DNA of 64,000 bases from Gammaproteobacteria bacterium (GTDB lineage: Bacteria; Pseudomonadota; Gammaproteobacteria; SZUA-229). Numbering within the stretch: position 1 is the stretch's first letter; every line of letters starts with the position of its first letter. The notes under the pieces are model-generated. The model did not search any database. It worked only from the letters and a program-made list of their open reading frames with translations, and was not told where the DNA came from. The translations under genes were made by a program, and so were the position numbers. Positions 19,564-28,151 of the stretch are shown in pieces. The stretch spans positions 1-64,000 of the forward strand of contig JALWPK010000209.1 of assembly GCA_026995045.1 (NCBI GenBank), written 5' to 3'.

Positions 19564-21201
19564 ATGCGGCCTGACAACACCCTGCCATTAACCAGCGATG
19601 CAGCCTGGACCCGTCTGCGGCTGTTCAATTATTTTCGTATTTCACTGGCGCTGTTTTTTGTGGTGCTGTATTTCAACGGCTGGGTGGAATTGCTGATTCG
19701 CGAGCAATACTTCAACCGGGAGCTGTTTTATTTTTCCAGTATTGCCTACCTGATCATCAGTCTCAGTTTCATGCTCACTATCCGGCAGCGCCAGCCGGCG
19801 CTGATATCACAGGTGGTAATTCAAACCTGTGTCGACATTGTATTGATACTGTTGCTGATGCACGCTGTTGGCGGCGTGCGCTCCGGGCTGGGCATGTTGC
19901 TGATCATCAACATCGCCATGACCAGTCTGTTTTTACCGTTGCGCACCACCCTGTTATTCGCAGCACTGGCCACTGTTTGCCTGCTGCTGATTCAGATATA
20001 CACCCAGCTAACGCTGTCGCTCGACCAGACACATTATGTGCAAACCGGTTTTCTCGGTCTGCTGCTGTTTACCGTCGCCTATCTCAGCTCCAGCCTGTCC
20101 ACCCGCTTGCGGCAAACCGAAGCGCTGGCTGCCGAACAAAGCCAGGAACTGGAAAGTGCGGTGCAAATGAGCGAACAGGTGATTCGCAACATGCGCACCG
20201 GCATACTGGTCGTCCGCCAGGATGGCGTCATTGAAATGGCAAACCGGGCGGCGCGCAATTTGCTCAGTAATGCCTACATCAGCGGGAATACATCGCTGGA
20301 CAAGGTATCGCCCAAACTGTTCGAGCGCTTCATCGAATGGCAATTCAATGCGGACATGCAGGCGCAAAAACCGATACAGCAGAGTCATGGCCTGCCGGAT
20401 ATCCAGCCCGGCTTCAGCAATATCGAACCCGGCAAGGGCAAGCATGGCCGCACCCTGGTGTTTCTGGAAGACGCCACCCAGCTCAACCAGCGCTTTCAAC
20501 AGATGAAGCTGGCCTCACTGGGCAGGCTCACCGCCAGTATCGCACATGAAATCCGTAACCCACTGGCCGCCATTCATCACGCTTCTCAGTTACTGGCCGA
20601 GTCGGAGCTGGATGCCGCCGACGCCAAGCTTACCGGCATCATCCACACCCAGGTGAAGCGCCTCAACACCATTGTGGAAAATGTCCTGCAGCTCTCCCGC
20701 CAGCAGCGCGGCGCCCCTGAAGACCTTGAGCTGCTGCCCTGGCTGCAAAACTTTCAGGCGGAATTCTGCAATTCCAAAGGCATTGCTACGGAGCAATTTC
20801 GCCTCAACATCGAACCGGCTGATACCCGCATCCATTTCGACCCCAGCCAGCTTCACCAGGTTATCTGGAATTTGTGCAACAACAGCCTGTATCATGGCGG
20901 CCGCAACCATGACGCCATTGTTATCGACATCCAGGGCGGCTTTTCCTACGATGCTGAGCAACCTTATATCGACATCATCGACAACGGCAATGGCATTGAC
21001 GCCGATACCGCACAACAGATTTTCGAGCCTTTCTACACCACCAGCGCTGAAGGCACCGGGTTGGGGCTGTACATCACCAAGGAAGTCGTGGAAAGCAACC
21101 GTGCTAAAATTACCCATATCGCGCTGCCCAACGGCGGCGCCTGTTTCCGCATATACTTTTTACAACAAGGCGGCGCAGGACAACCAGCGGAAAACACATA
21201 A
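19564..21201 (+). CDS. pilS: Type IV pilus sensor histidine kinase PilS
   Basis: Membrane histidine kinase that controls pilin transcription through PilR. The 545 residues carry about six membrane helices in the first 190, a PAS-like region (about 205-310), the HisKA H-box ASIAHEIRNPL with His328, and an HATPase domain with N-box NLCNNSLYHGG, DNGNGID and GTGLGLYI. In Pseudomonas, PilS senses membrane pilin and represses its synthesis. The pilS-pilR order and the downstream pilin gene with a sigma-54 promoter strongly support the assignment. Confidence 0.94.
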   Translation: MRPDNTLPLTSDAAWTRLRLFNYFRISLALFFVVLYFNGWVELLIREQYFNRELFYFSSIAYLIISLSFMLTIRQRQPALISQVVIQTCVDIVLILLLMHAVGGVRSGLGMLLIINIAMTSLFLPLRTTLLFAALATVCLLLIQIYTQLTLSLDQTHYVQTGFLGLLLFTVAYLSSSLSTRLRQTEALAAEQSQELESAVQMSEQVIRNMRTGILVVRQDGVIEMANRAARNLLSNAYISGNTSLDKVSPKLFERFIEWQFNADMQAQKPIQQSHGLPDIQPGFSNIEPGKGKHGRTLVFLEDATQLNQRFQQMKLASLGRLTASIAHEIRNPLAAIHHASQLLAESELDAADAKLTGIIHTQVKRLNTIVENVLQLSRQQRGAPEDLELLPWLQNFQAEFCNSKGIATEQFRLNIEPADTRIHFDPSQLHQVIWNLCNNSLYHGGRNHDAIVIDIQGGFSYDAEQPYIDIIDNGNGIDADTAQQIFEPFYTTSAEGTGLGLYITKEVVESNRAKITHIALPNGGACFRIYFLQQGGAGQPAENT

Positions 21202-21246
21202 GCCTGTTTCAACAGACAAGCCACAACACAGGAAACCACACCCGGC

Positions 21247-22572
21247 ATGAGCGCAAAAAAGGTCCTCATTGTTGACGATGAACCCGACATCTGCGAGTTG
21301 ATTGAAATTACCCTGATGCGCATGGGGCTGGATTCACAATCAGCACAAACCCTGACAGACGCCCGCCTGCTGCTCAAAACCGAACCTTTCAATCTGTGCA
21401 TCACCGACATGCGACTGCCTGATGGCAATGGCATTGAGCTGGTGGAGCATATCGCCAACCATTACCCCGATATTCCGGTCGCCATGATAACCGCGCACGG
21501 CAATATGGAGGCGGCAGTGCGCGCGCTCAAGGCCGGCGCGTTTGATTTTGTTTCCAAACCGGTCGACATTCAGGTGCTGCGACGACTGGTTTCCTCCGCT
21601 ACCAGCCTGCCAAAAGACATTCCACAACAAAAACAGAAAACCACCATCACCGGCTCCTCGCTGGCAGTCGCCAGCTTGCTGGAAAATATCGCCAAAATGG
21701 CGCGCAGCCAGGCGCCGGTGTTTATTCACGGCGAATCCGGTTCAGGCAAGGAGCGCGTTGCGCGCATGATTCATGAACAGGGCTCGCGCGCCGAGGCGCC
21801 TTTCATTCCGGTCAACTGCGGCGCCATTCCCTCGGAATTAATGGAAAGCGAATTTTTCGGCCATCTCAAAGGCAGTTTCAGCGGCGCAACCACCGACAAG
21901 AAAGGCCTGTTTCAGGCCGCGCACGGCGGCGCCCTGTTTCTCGATGAAGTCGCCGAGTTACCATTGCACATGCAGGTCAAACTGTTGCGCGTGATTCAGG
22001 AAAAAGCCGCCCGCCGGGTGGGCGCATCACAGGAAGAACCGGTCGATGTGCGCATCCTCAGCGCCAGTCATAAGAACCTGGTCGAGCTGGTCAATGCCGG
22101 AAAATTTCGTGAAGACCTGTATTACCGCATCAACGTACTGGAGCTGAAAGTCCCCAGCCTGCGCGACCGGTTGGAAGATATTCCACTACTGGCCAGACAG
22201 ATCGTCGGATCCCTGGCCGAGCGTAGCGGCCTGACAACGCCTCCCAAACTCGACAGCACTGCAATGAAAGCGCTGCTCGATTACCACTACCCCGGCAATG
22301 TGCGCGAACTGGAAAACATCCTCGAACGCGCCATTGCGCTTGCAGAAAACAACACCATCACCGCAGCGGATCTCCAGCTGGAGAATCGCCTGACGCATTC
22401 CGTCACGCAAGACGAACCTCAAAATGATTCACTCGAACTGCAAAGCCGGGAAAAACAGGCCATTATGAAAGCGCTGGAAAAAACCCGCTGGAACAAAACC
22501 GCCGCCGCCAAATTGCTGGGATTAAGTTTGCGTCAGCTCCGCTATCGGCTTGAAAAATACGATATTGAGTAA
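21247..22572 (+). CDS. pilR: Sigma-54-dependent response regulator PilR
   Basis: NtrC-family activator of the pilin gene. The 441 residues hold a receiver domain with phospho-acceptor Asp54 (CITDMRLPDG), an AAA+ domain with Walker A GESGSGKE, the sigma-54 contact loop GSFSGA (209-214) in place of the common GAFTGA, Walker B ALFLDEV, and a C-terminal Fis-type helix-turn-helix (NKTAAAKLLGLSLRQLRYRL). The gene follows pilS by 45 bases. A sigma-54 promoter at 23683-23698 in front of the pilin gene is its probable target. It is convergent with the TfpX/TfpZ-like gene, with a four-base gap. Confidence 0.94.
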   Translation: MSAKKVLIVDDEPDICELIEITLMRMGLDSQSAQTLTDARLLLKTEPFNLCITDMRLPDGNGIELVEHIANHYPDIPVAMITAHGNMEAAVRALKAGAFDFVSKPVDIQVLRRLVSSATSLPKDIPQQKQKTTITGSSLAVASLLENIAKMARSQAPVFIHGESGSGKERVARMIHEQGSRAEAPFIPVNCGAIPSELMESEFFGHLKGSFSGATTDKKGLFQAAHGGALFLDEVAELPLHMQVKLLRVIQEKAARRVGASQEEPVDVRILSASHKNLVELVNAGKFREDLYYRINVLELKVPSLRDRLEDIPLLARQIVGSLAERSGLTTPPKLDSTAMKALLDYHYPGNVRELENILERAIALAENNTITAADLQLENRLTHSVTQDEPQNDSLELQSREKQAIMKALEKTRWNKTAAAKLLGLSLRQLRYRLEKYDIE

Positions 22573-22576
22573 GCTG

Positions 22577-23431
22577 CTACTCGCTCACTCTCTCAAGCTC
22601 ACGCTTCATTGATTCGTACACTTGCGACTGCTCCAACTGCTGTCTCAGTGGCAACGGCTCATCCAGCGCACGGGTCAATAAATAGCCAGGGCTATCAAAC
22701 CAATCCACGATGCGCATTTGTTCGACATCAAGCACCGCCAGTGGTTTTTCATAACGGCACTGTAATGGCGTCAGTTTGTGCCTGCCTGCATCAAATTTGT
22801 CGGAGCGCATATAGTGTTCGACAGTCATAGCGAAATCCGGCCAGTTCTGACGCAACAAATCCATATCCAGCTCATATTTATCCAGCCGATGACGGACAGA
22901 CTTGTCGAGTGGAACCAGTTTTTCCCCGTAGTAATACACTGCTGAACTTTTATGCGCAAACGCTTCCTTGGTGAAATCCAGCACATCATCAACCGTATCC
23001 GGTCGCTGCAAAAATGATAGATGCTGCTTGCCAGACAAACCCTCAATGATCGGTTGCATATTAATATTGCCCGCATCAGGATACGAAATGCAGGTGAACT
23101 TACCCTGGTAATACACACTGGTTGCTGGCCTTTCGGTATACACCTTGTAGATTCCCCATGATAAAGCCATAAATTGCACAACCAGTATCACTGTCATATC
23201 AAACTTGAGTGATTTCTTGCCCGGCTTGAAAACCAGCAACGTCAGCCCGGGGCCCAGTACAACATCAACAAAAAACACTGTCGCGATTGCCCTGATTCCA
23301 CCATCCAGCCAGAAATAAAAATCAGGATACCAGTGAAAAATAATCAGATATGACAGCACAATAAATATACTGCTACTGAAGGCCAAATGCGTAAAGAACG
23401 CCTGCTTGCGGGTAAAATCAGATAAAACCAT
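22577..23431 (-). CDS. TfpX/TfpZ-family type IV pilin accessory protein
   Basis: Inner membrane protein of 284 residues with four predicted membrane helices in the first 110 and a soluble C-terminal domain. The start MVLSDFTRKQAFFTHLAFS and the phrase FVDVVLGPGLTLLVF are typical of TfpX/TfpZ proteins, which help assembly of particular pilin types in Pseudomonas and relatives. In Pseudomonas they lie downstream of pilA; here the gene is upstream of the pilin gene and divergent from it. An ATG seven codons further upstream is possible but unlike the family. Its separate strand suggests its own promoter within the pilin regulatory region. Confidence 0.83.
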   Translation of the reverse strand: MVLSDFTRKQAFFTHLAFSSSIFIVLSYLIIFHWYPDFYFWLDGGIRAIATVFFVDVVLGPGLTLLVFKPGKKSLKFDMTVILVVQFMALSWGIYKVYTERPATSVYYQGKFTCISYPDAGNINMQPIIEGLSGKQHLSFLQRPDTVDDVLDFTKEAFAHKSSAVYYYGEKLVPLDKSVRHRLDKYELDMDLLRQNWPDFAMTVEHYMRSDKFDAGRHKLTPLQCRYEKPLAVLDVEQMRIVDWFDSPGYLLTRALDEPLPLRQQLEQSQVYESMKRELERVSE

Positions 23432-23577
23432 TTTTTCTAACCTGCCGGCCAAAAATTATCAGCACCAATATAGGATGAAATCTGTCTTCTTCAAGCCGGC
23501 AAGATGAATAACAATGCAACAGCTGTTTTAGAATAACTCCAGATATGACGGCACTACGTATTCTTTGACGAACAATT

Positions 23578-23620
23578 TTGTCACTTTGTGACAATAATCG
23601 TCTGCCAGCGGCCTTGTCAC
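23578..23620 (+). promoter_or_regulatory. Probable PilR binding sites upstream of the pilin gene
   Basis: A 17-base inverted repeat, TTGTCAC-TTT-GTGACAA (23578-23594), is followed by a third TTGTCAC at 23614-23620. The cluster lies about 65-105 bases upstream of the -24 element, the usual place for enhancer sites of sigma-54 activators. TGTC-containing sites bind PilR in Pseudomonas. Assignment to PilR is inferred. Confidence 0.55.
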
Positions 23621-23682
23621 CCAACACCCGTGATGCAAGCAACTTACTGTTTTAATTATATTTATTAAAATTCTGTGCAAAC

Positions 23683-23698
23683 TGGCACAAGCCCTGCT
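23683..23698 (+). promoter_or_regulatory. Sigma-54 promoter of the major pilin gene
   Basis: TGGCACAAGCCCTGCT matches the sigma-54 consensus TGGCACGNNNNTTGCW at all but two fixed positions, with the invariant GG and GC at the correct spacing. It lies about 70 bases before the pilin ATG, giving a start near 23709. A PilS/PilR pair is encoded immediately upstream. Confidence 0.88.
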
Positions 23699-23768
23699 AT
23701 ATGAATACCAGTCTTGTGAAAGACCAATTTACAACGAACCAGAAATTATCATTTTTCAGGAGAAAACA

Positions 23769-24230
23769 ATGAAAAAACTGCAACAGGGTTTCACCCTTAT
23801 TGAATTAATGATCGTCGTCGCCATCATCGGTATTCTGGCGGCTATCGCAATTCCTTCTTACAACAGCTACATTAACTCAGCCAACATGTCGAAAGTGACC
23901 AGCAACGTTGATGAAGCCCGTCGCATCATCAAGAACGAGGCGTCAAAAGAGAAATCGCAGGCTGCTCTGGGCATGGCGACGACCAACGTCAACTACGCCA
24001 AGGTTAACGGCCAGGTGCCCTCTGCTGCCGTTACTGCCGACTGGGTTGCTCACCTGAACAATACCACCAACGCCAAGGCGCCGGGTGGTGGCGCAGCTTA
24101 CGCTACAGCGGCGAATAACACCACTGGCGTAGTTGGTATTACTGGCGACCTGAAAGGTAACAACAGCATCACCATCACACAGCCGGATTACCTGGATCTG
24201 CCGGCTGGCGTCACTGTAACAGTTAAATAA
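23769..24230 (+). CDS. pilA: Type IV major pilin (PilA-like), cysteine-free
   Basis: Structural subunit of the type IV pilus. The 153-residue prepilin has a short leader (MKKLQQG), the PilD cleavage site G/FTLIE and the canonical hydrophobic helix ending AIPSYNSYI. The mature head is small, rich in Ala, Asn, Thr and Gly, and contains no cysteine, so the disulfide-bonded D-loop of most type IVa pilins is absent. AGGAG lies seven bases before the ATG, and the sigma-54 promoter marks the gene as the main pilin. A hairpin terminator follows. Codon use and the strong Shine-Dalgarno fit high expression. Confidence 0.92.
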   Translation: MKKLQQGFTLIELMIVVAIIGILAAIAIPSYNSYINSANMSKVTSNVDEARRIIKNEASKEKSQAALGMATTNVNYAKVNGQVPSAAVTADWVAHLNNTTNAKAPGGGAAYATAANNTTGVVGITGDLKGNNSITITQPDYLDLPAGVTVTVK

Positions 24231-24256
24231 GACGTATTACTGTTGAACCAGCATAT

Positions 24257-24284
24257 GAAGGGGGGCGCATGTCCCCCTTCGTGT
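24257..24284 (+). terminator. Probable terminator of the major pilin gene
   Basis: GAAGGGGG (24257-24264) pairs with CCCCCTTC (24273-24280) around an eight-base loop and is followed by GTGTTGTTGTTT, a T-rich but interrupted tail. It lies 26 bases after the pilin stop codon and separates the pilin gene from the second pilin gene. Confidence 0.75.
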
Positions 24285-24380
24285 TGTTGTTTCAAACGGT
24301 TTCATCGTATACGCTTGTCGGTAAATCAACGCCACCGGGTCAAAATCAGGCGACACACTGGTTAATTCACCAATATCCCA

Positions 24381-24386
24381 TATACT
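24381..24386 (+). promoter_or_regulatory. Possible -10 element for the second pilin gene
   Basis: TATACT lies 38 bases before the second pilin ATG, with a weak CTGGTT about 17 bases upstream. No sigma-54 pattern is visible here, so the two pilin genes are probably controlled differently. Confidence 0.35.
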
Positions 24387-24423
24387 GTAATACATTGAGC
24401 GGACTCAAGCAGAGATAAATGAC

Positions 24424-24816
24424 ATGAGCTTTATCACCTACAATCAGAAAGGCTATACCTTGGTCGAACTAGTGGTAGCTGTTGGTATAATCGGGGTACT
24501 GACCTCCATTGCCTTGCCCCTGTACAACGGATATATTGCAACATCAGCTGCTGCGACAGCTCAAGCCAATGCAGAGACACTGGCCGGTTTCGAAGATGCC
24601 TATTTCTACGAGAATGATACCTACCTCGCCGGTGGCTATGACCCGGCAGGCGCGGACACTCTGACCGCTTCGCTAGGCTGGAAACCTTCCGGCGACAAGG
24701 CTCAGTTCACCTACAAGGTCGAGGCCGGCGACAGCGGCGCCATTACCAGCAGCTGCAAGATTACAGTCACTTACAAAGCGGATACCAGTATTCAGGCAAT
24801 CATCAAAAAACCCTGA
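24424..24816 (+). CDS. Second type IV pilin-like protein
   Basis: Prepilin of 130 residues with a ten-residue leader ending in Gly, cleavage site G/YTLVE (Tyr rather than Phe at +1) and the usual hydrophobic helix (VAVGIIGVLTSIALP). The head domain has a single cysteine (SSCKITV), so it cannot form the standard intramolecular disulfide loop. It may be a minor pilin or an alternative subunit. It sits between the major pilin gene and pilB, with the pilin terminator before it and a hairpin after it, so it is likely monocistronic. Confidence 0.85.
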   Translation: MSFITYNQKGYTLVELVVAVGIIGVLTSIALPLYNGYIATSAAATAQANAETLAGFEDAYFYENDTYLAGGYDPAGADTLTASLGWKPSGDKAQFTYKVEAGDSGAITSSCKITVTYKADTSIQAIIKKP

Positions 24817-25033
24817 GGCCCGGCTCACGCAATTAAACATGCGCTTGCACACTGCATATTCATGCGCGCTCCCGGCATAAGTTTTTCAAAAATTGATTTA
24901 TACAAAATTTCTGCGGCACAGAAGCGCACCGCCATTGCCAGCGGATGGTAAGCTGTTGAAAACCAAGAAAATGATAAACACTTCCCATGATGGCATTGTC
25001 TGAGGCTTTTTCCATGTTCTGATAATTCCATTC

Positions 25034-25078
25034 TTGATCCGCGCCCGGCGCATCCATGCGCCATCACTCCGGGATCAA
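25034..25078. other. Large two-part hairpin in the gap before pilB
   Basis: The 379-base gap 24817-25195 has no gene I can support. It does contain an outer inverted repeat TTGATCC (25034-25040) / GGATCAA (25072-25078) enclosing a tight inner hairpin GGCGCAT-CC-ATGCGCC (25047-25062). No T-run follows, so a simple intrinsic terminator is unlikely. It could be a leader structure of pilB mRNA or a processing site. Confidence 0.5.
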
Positions 25079-25195
25079 TTAATCAGAGCTTCTATCACAT
25101 TTCACAAATTTTCAGCTATCCTTACCAGTTGTAGCCAGTCAACATAATCAATCACATAACGGTGGCTGGCGCGCCAGAAAATTCGGGAAAATATC

Positions 25196-26911
25196 ATGTC
25201 AGCAAAACCCAAACTCAGCGGGCTATCACGCAAACTGGTCAACGATGGCCTGCTGGAAGAATCCAAGGCCGTTGAGGCGCTGAAAGGGGCGCAACAAGAC
25301 AAGATTACCTTCACCCAATACCTGGTCAAAAACAATATTCTTGCCGCCAAACGCATCGCTCTGGAAGCCTCCGGCGAATTCGGCCTGCCGGTTTTCGACC
25401 TGGACGCGCTTGACACTGATGTAATTCCGCGCGATCTGGTTGATGACAAGCTGATACAAAAACACCATGCCCTGCCTCTGTTCAACCGCGGCAACCGGCT
25501 GTATGTGGGTATCTCCGACCCCACCAATCTGGCCGCCATTGACGATATCAAATTCCAGACCGGCCTCAATACCGAGGCGATACTGGTCGAAGCCGACAAA
25601 CTGCACGCCATCATCGACAAACTGCTGGAAGAAGATGACGCAGATATGGGCGGCATACTGGATGAAGGTCTCGAAGACCTCGATTTCGAAGATACAGAAG
25701 AAGGCGCCGCCAATGCCGCCGCTGACGACGCCGCCTCGGCAGCGGATGACACCCCGGTTGTCAAATTCGTCAACAAGGTGCTGCTGGATGCAATCAAGAA
25801 AGGCGCATCCGATATTCACTTCGAGCCCTACGAAAAACGCTATCGTGTACGGTTGCGCATCGATGGCGTACTGCGTGAAATCGCTTCACCACCGGTGGTC
25901 ATGGGCCTGAAACTGGCGGCGCGAATCAAGGTGATGTCCAAAATGGACACCGCCGAACGCCGCGTACCGCAGGATGGCCGCATCAAACTGAAAATCTCCA
26001 AGAACAAGGCGATTGATTTTCGTGTCAACACCTGCCCCACGCTGTTTGGCGAAAAAATTGTACTGCGTATTCTCGACCCCTCCAGCGCCTCACTGGGTAT
26101 TGATGCACTGGGCTATGAGCCTGACCAGAAACAGCTGTACCTGGATGCGCTCGCCAATCCCTACGGCATGATTCTGGTAACCGGCCCGACCGGTTCCGGT
26201 AAAACGGTTTCGTTGTATACCGGCCTGAATATCCTCAATACCGAAGACCGCAACATTTCCACTGCGGAAGACCCGGCGGAAATCAATCTGGAAGGCATCA
26301 ACCAGGTCAACGTCAACGAAAAAGTCGGGCTGACATTCGAAGCTGCATTGCGCGCCTTTCTGCGGCAGGATCCGGACATCATCATGGTGGGTGAGATTCG
26401 CGATCTAGCCACAGCAGAAATTGCCATCAAGGCGGCGCAAACCGGTCACATGGTGATGTCCACCCTGCATACCAATGATGCGCCACAAACACTGGCGCGC
26501 CTGGTCAATATGGGTGTGCCGCCCTTCAATATCGCCTCTGCGGTATCGTTGATTATTGCGCAACGTCTGGCGCGGCGATTGTGCGAACATTGCAAGGAAA
26601 AATATGAAATACCCGAAGCGGCGTTGCGTGAGGAAGGCTTCACCGATGAACAGATTGCTGGTGGCGTCACTCTGTACAAGGCGGTCGGCTGCGACCAGTG
26701 TGATGGCGGTTACAAGGGCCGGGTCGGTATCTATCAGGTGATGCCGGTTTCTGAAGAAATCGGCCGTATTATTATGGAAGGCGGTAACGCTATGGATATT
26801 GCAGACCAGGCGAAGAGAGAGGGCATTGCCGATCTGCGTGAGTCTGCGCTGAAAAAAGTAATTGCAGGCGTTACCAGCCTGGAAGAAATCAACCGAGTTA
26901 CCAAAGATTAA
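25196..26911 (+). CDS. pilB: Type IV pilus assembly ATPase PilB
   Basis: Hexameric ATPase that powers pilus extension. The 571 residues include the N-terminal MshEN/T2SSE-N domain, Walker A GPTGSGKT (330-337), Asp box and Walker B (DPDIIMVGEIRD), the His box (TLHTNDA), and a tetracysteine zinc motif (CEHCKEK and CDQCDGGYKGR). Features and length are standard for PilB rather than PilT. pilC follows after 19 bases, then pilD, forming the conserved pilBCD operon, with coaE attached. Confidence 0.97.
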   Translation: MSAKPKLSGLSRKLVNDGLLEESKAVEALKGAQQDKITFTQYLVKNNILAAKRIALEASGEFGLPVFDLDALDTDVIPRDLVDDKLIQKHHALPLFNRGNRLYVGISDPTNLAAIDDIKFQTGLNTEAILVEADKLHAIIDKLLEEDDADMGGILDEGLEDLDFEDTEEGAANAAADDAASAADDTPVVKFVNKVLLDAIKKGASDIHFEPYEKRYRVRLRIDGVLREIASPPVVMGLKLAARIKVMSKMDTAERRVPQDGRIKLKISKNKAIDFRVNTCPTLFGEKIVLRILDPSSASLGIDALGYEPDQKQLYLDALANPYGMILVTGPTGSGKTVSLYTGLNILNTEDRNISTAEDPAEINLEGINQVNVNEKVGLTFEAALRAFLRQDPDIIMVGEIRDLATAEIAIKAAQTGHMVMSTLHTNDAPQTLARLVNMGVPPFNIASAVSLIIAQRLARRLCEHCKEKYEIPEAALREEGFTDEQIAGGVTLYKAVGCDQCDGGYKGRVGIYQVMPVSEEIGRIIMEGGNAMDIADQAKREGIADLRESALKKVIAGVTSLEEINRVTKD

Positions 26912-26930
26912 AACATAACAGGACACGACC

Positions 26931-28148
26931 ATGGCAAGCGCAACATTCCGCTGGGAAGGCAAAAACAGTAAAGGCGCCATCGTCAGGGGGGAAATGTCAG
27001 CCCCAAATGCCGATGCCGTCAAACTCGAGCTACGCAAGCAAGGCATCACCCCCAAGCCCGGAAAAATCAAGAAGAAAGGCGGATTTGGAAAATCCGGCAA
27101 AAAAATCACACCGGGCGACATCGCCGTGTTCAGCCGCCAGCTCGCCACCATGATGAAAGCCGGGGTGCCGATGGTGCAGGCCTTTGATATTGTCGGTCAG
27201 GGACATAAAAACCCGAATATGGGCAAACTGATTATGGCTATCAAGGCTGATGTCGAGGCAGGCGGTACACTTGCCAATGCGCTCCGAAAACATCCCCTGT
27301 ATTTTGACGACCTGTTTGTCAGCCTGGTAGATGCAGGTGAGCAATCTGGCGCGCTTGAAACCTTGCTGGATAAAATTGCAACCTATAAAGAAAAAACCGA
27401 AGCACTGAAAACCAAGATCAAAAAGGCGCTTACCTACCCTATTTCAGTGCTGGTGGTAGCCGTAATTGTCAGCGCCATCCTGCTGATATTTGTGGTGCCA
27501 ACATTTGCCGATCTGTTCAGCGGTTTCGGCGCCGATCTTCCCGCCTTTACCCTGTGGGTAGTTGGACTGTCGGATTTCATGATTGCCTGGTGGTGGGCCT
27601 TGCTACTGGGTATAGTCGGACTGGTTACAGCGTTCTTTCAGGCAAAAAAACGCTCAAGAAAGTTTGCAGAATTTCTGGACAGACTGGTGCTGAAATTGCC
27701 AATGTTTGGCCCACTACAACACAGTTCTGCAATTGCGCGTTTCGCCCGCACGCTTTCCACCATGTTTTCCGCTGGTGTGCCCCTGGTTGAAGCAATGGTG
27801 TCCGTAGCGGGCGCATCAGGCAACAGTGTATTCAAAAAAGAAATTCTGCGTGTGCGTGACGATATCGCATCCGGCACCACGCTGGCCGCCAGCCTCAGTC
27901 AGAACCAGGAGCTTTTCCCCAACATGCTGATACAAATGGTGGGCATTGGTGAAGAATCCGGCGCACTGGATGAAATGCTGGCCAAGGTCGCTGACTATTA
28001 TGAAGATCAGGTGGATAATGCAGTTGACAATCTCACGGCCATGATGGAGCCGCTGATCATGTCATTTCTGGCAGTCGTTATCGGCGGACTGGTCATTGCC
28101 ATGTACCTGCCTGTATTCAAGATGGGCGAAGTGGTTGGTGGAGGCTAA
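26931..28148 (+). CDS. pilC: Type IV pilus inner membrane platform protein PilC
   Basis: Polytopic inner membrane protein that links PilB and PilT to the growing pilus. The 405-residue protein has two GspF-type cytoplasmic domains (about 75-200 and 275-395), each containing a similar phrase (FSRQLATMMKAGVPMVQAF and FARTLSTMFSAGVPLVEAM), and three membrane helices. Its last codons hold the GGAGG that serves as the ribosome-binding site of pilD, directly after its stop codon and in the same frame. Confidence 0.96.
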   Translation: MASATFRWEGKNSKGAIVRGEMSAPNADAVKLELRKQGITPKPGKIKKKGGFGKSGKKITPGDIAVFSRQLATMMKAGVPMVQAFDIVGQGHKNPNMGKLIMAIKADVEAGGTLANALRKHPLYFDDLFVSLVDAGEQSGALETLLDKIATYKEKTEALKTKIKKALTYPISVLVVAVIVSAILLIFVVPTFADLFSGFGADLPAFTLWVVGLSDFMIAWWWALLLGIVGLVTAFFQAKKRSRKFAEFLDRLVLKLPMFGPLQHSSAIARFARTLSTMFSAGVPLVEAMVSVAGASGNSVFKKEILRVRDDIASGTTLAASLSQNQELFPNMLIQMVGIGEESGALDEMLAKVADYYEDQVDNAVDNLTAMMEPLIMSFLAVVIGGLVIAMYLPVFKMGEVVGGG

Positions 28149-28151
28149 TCA

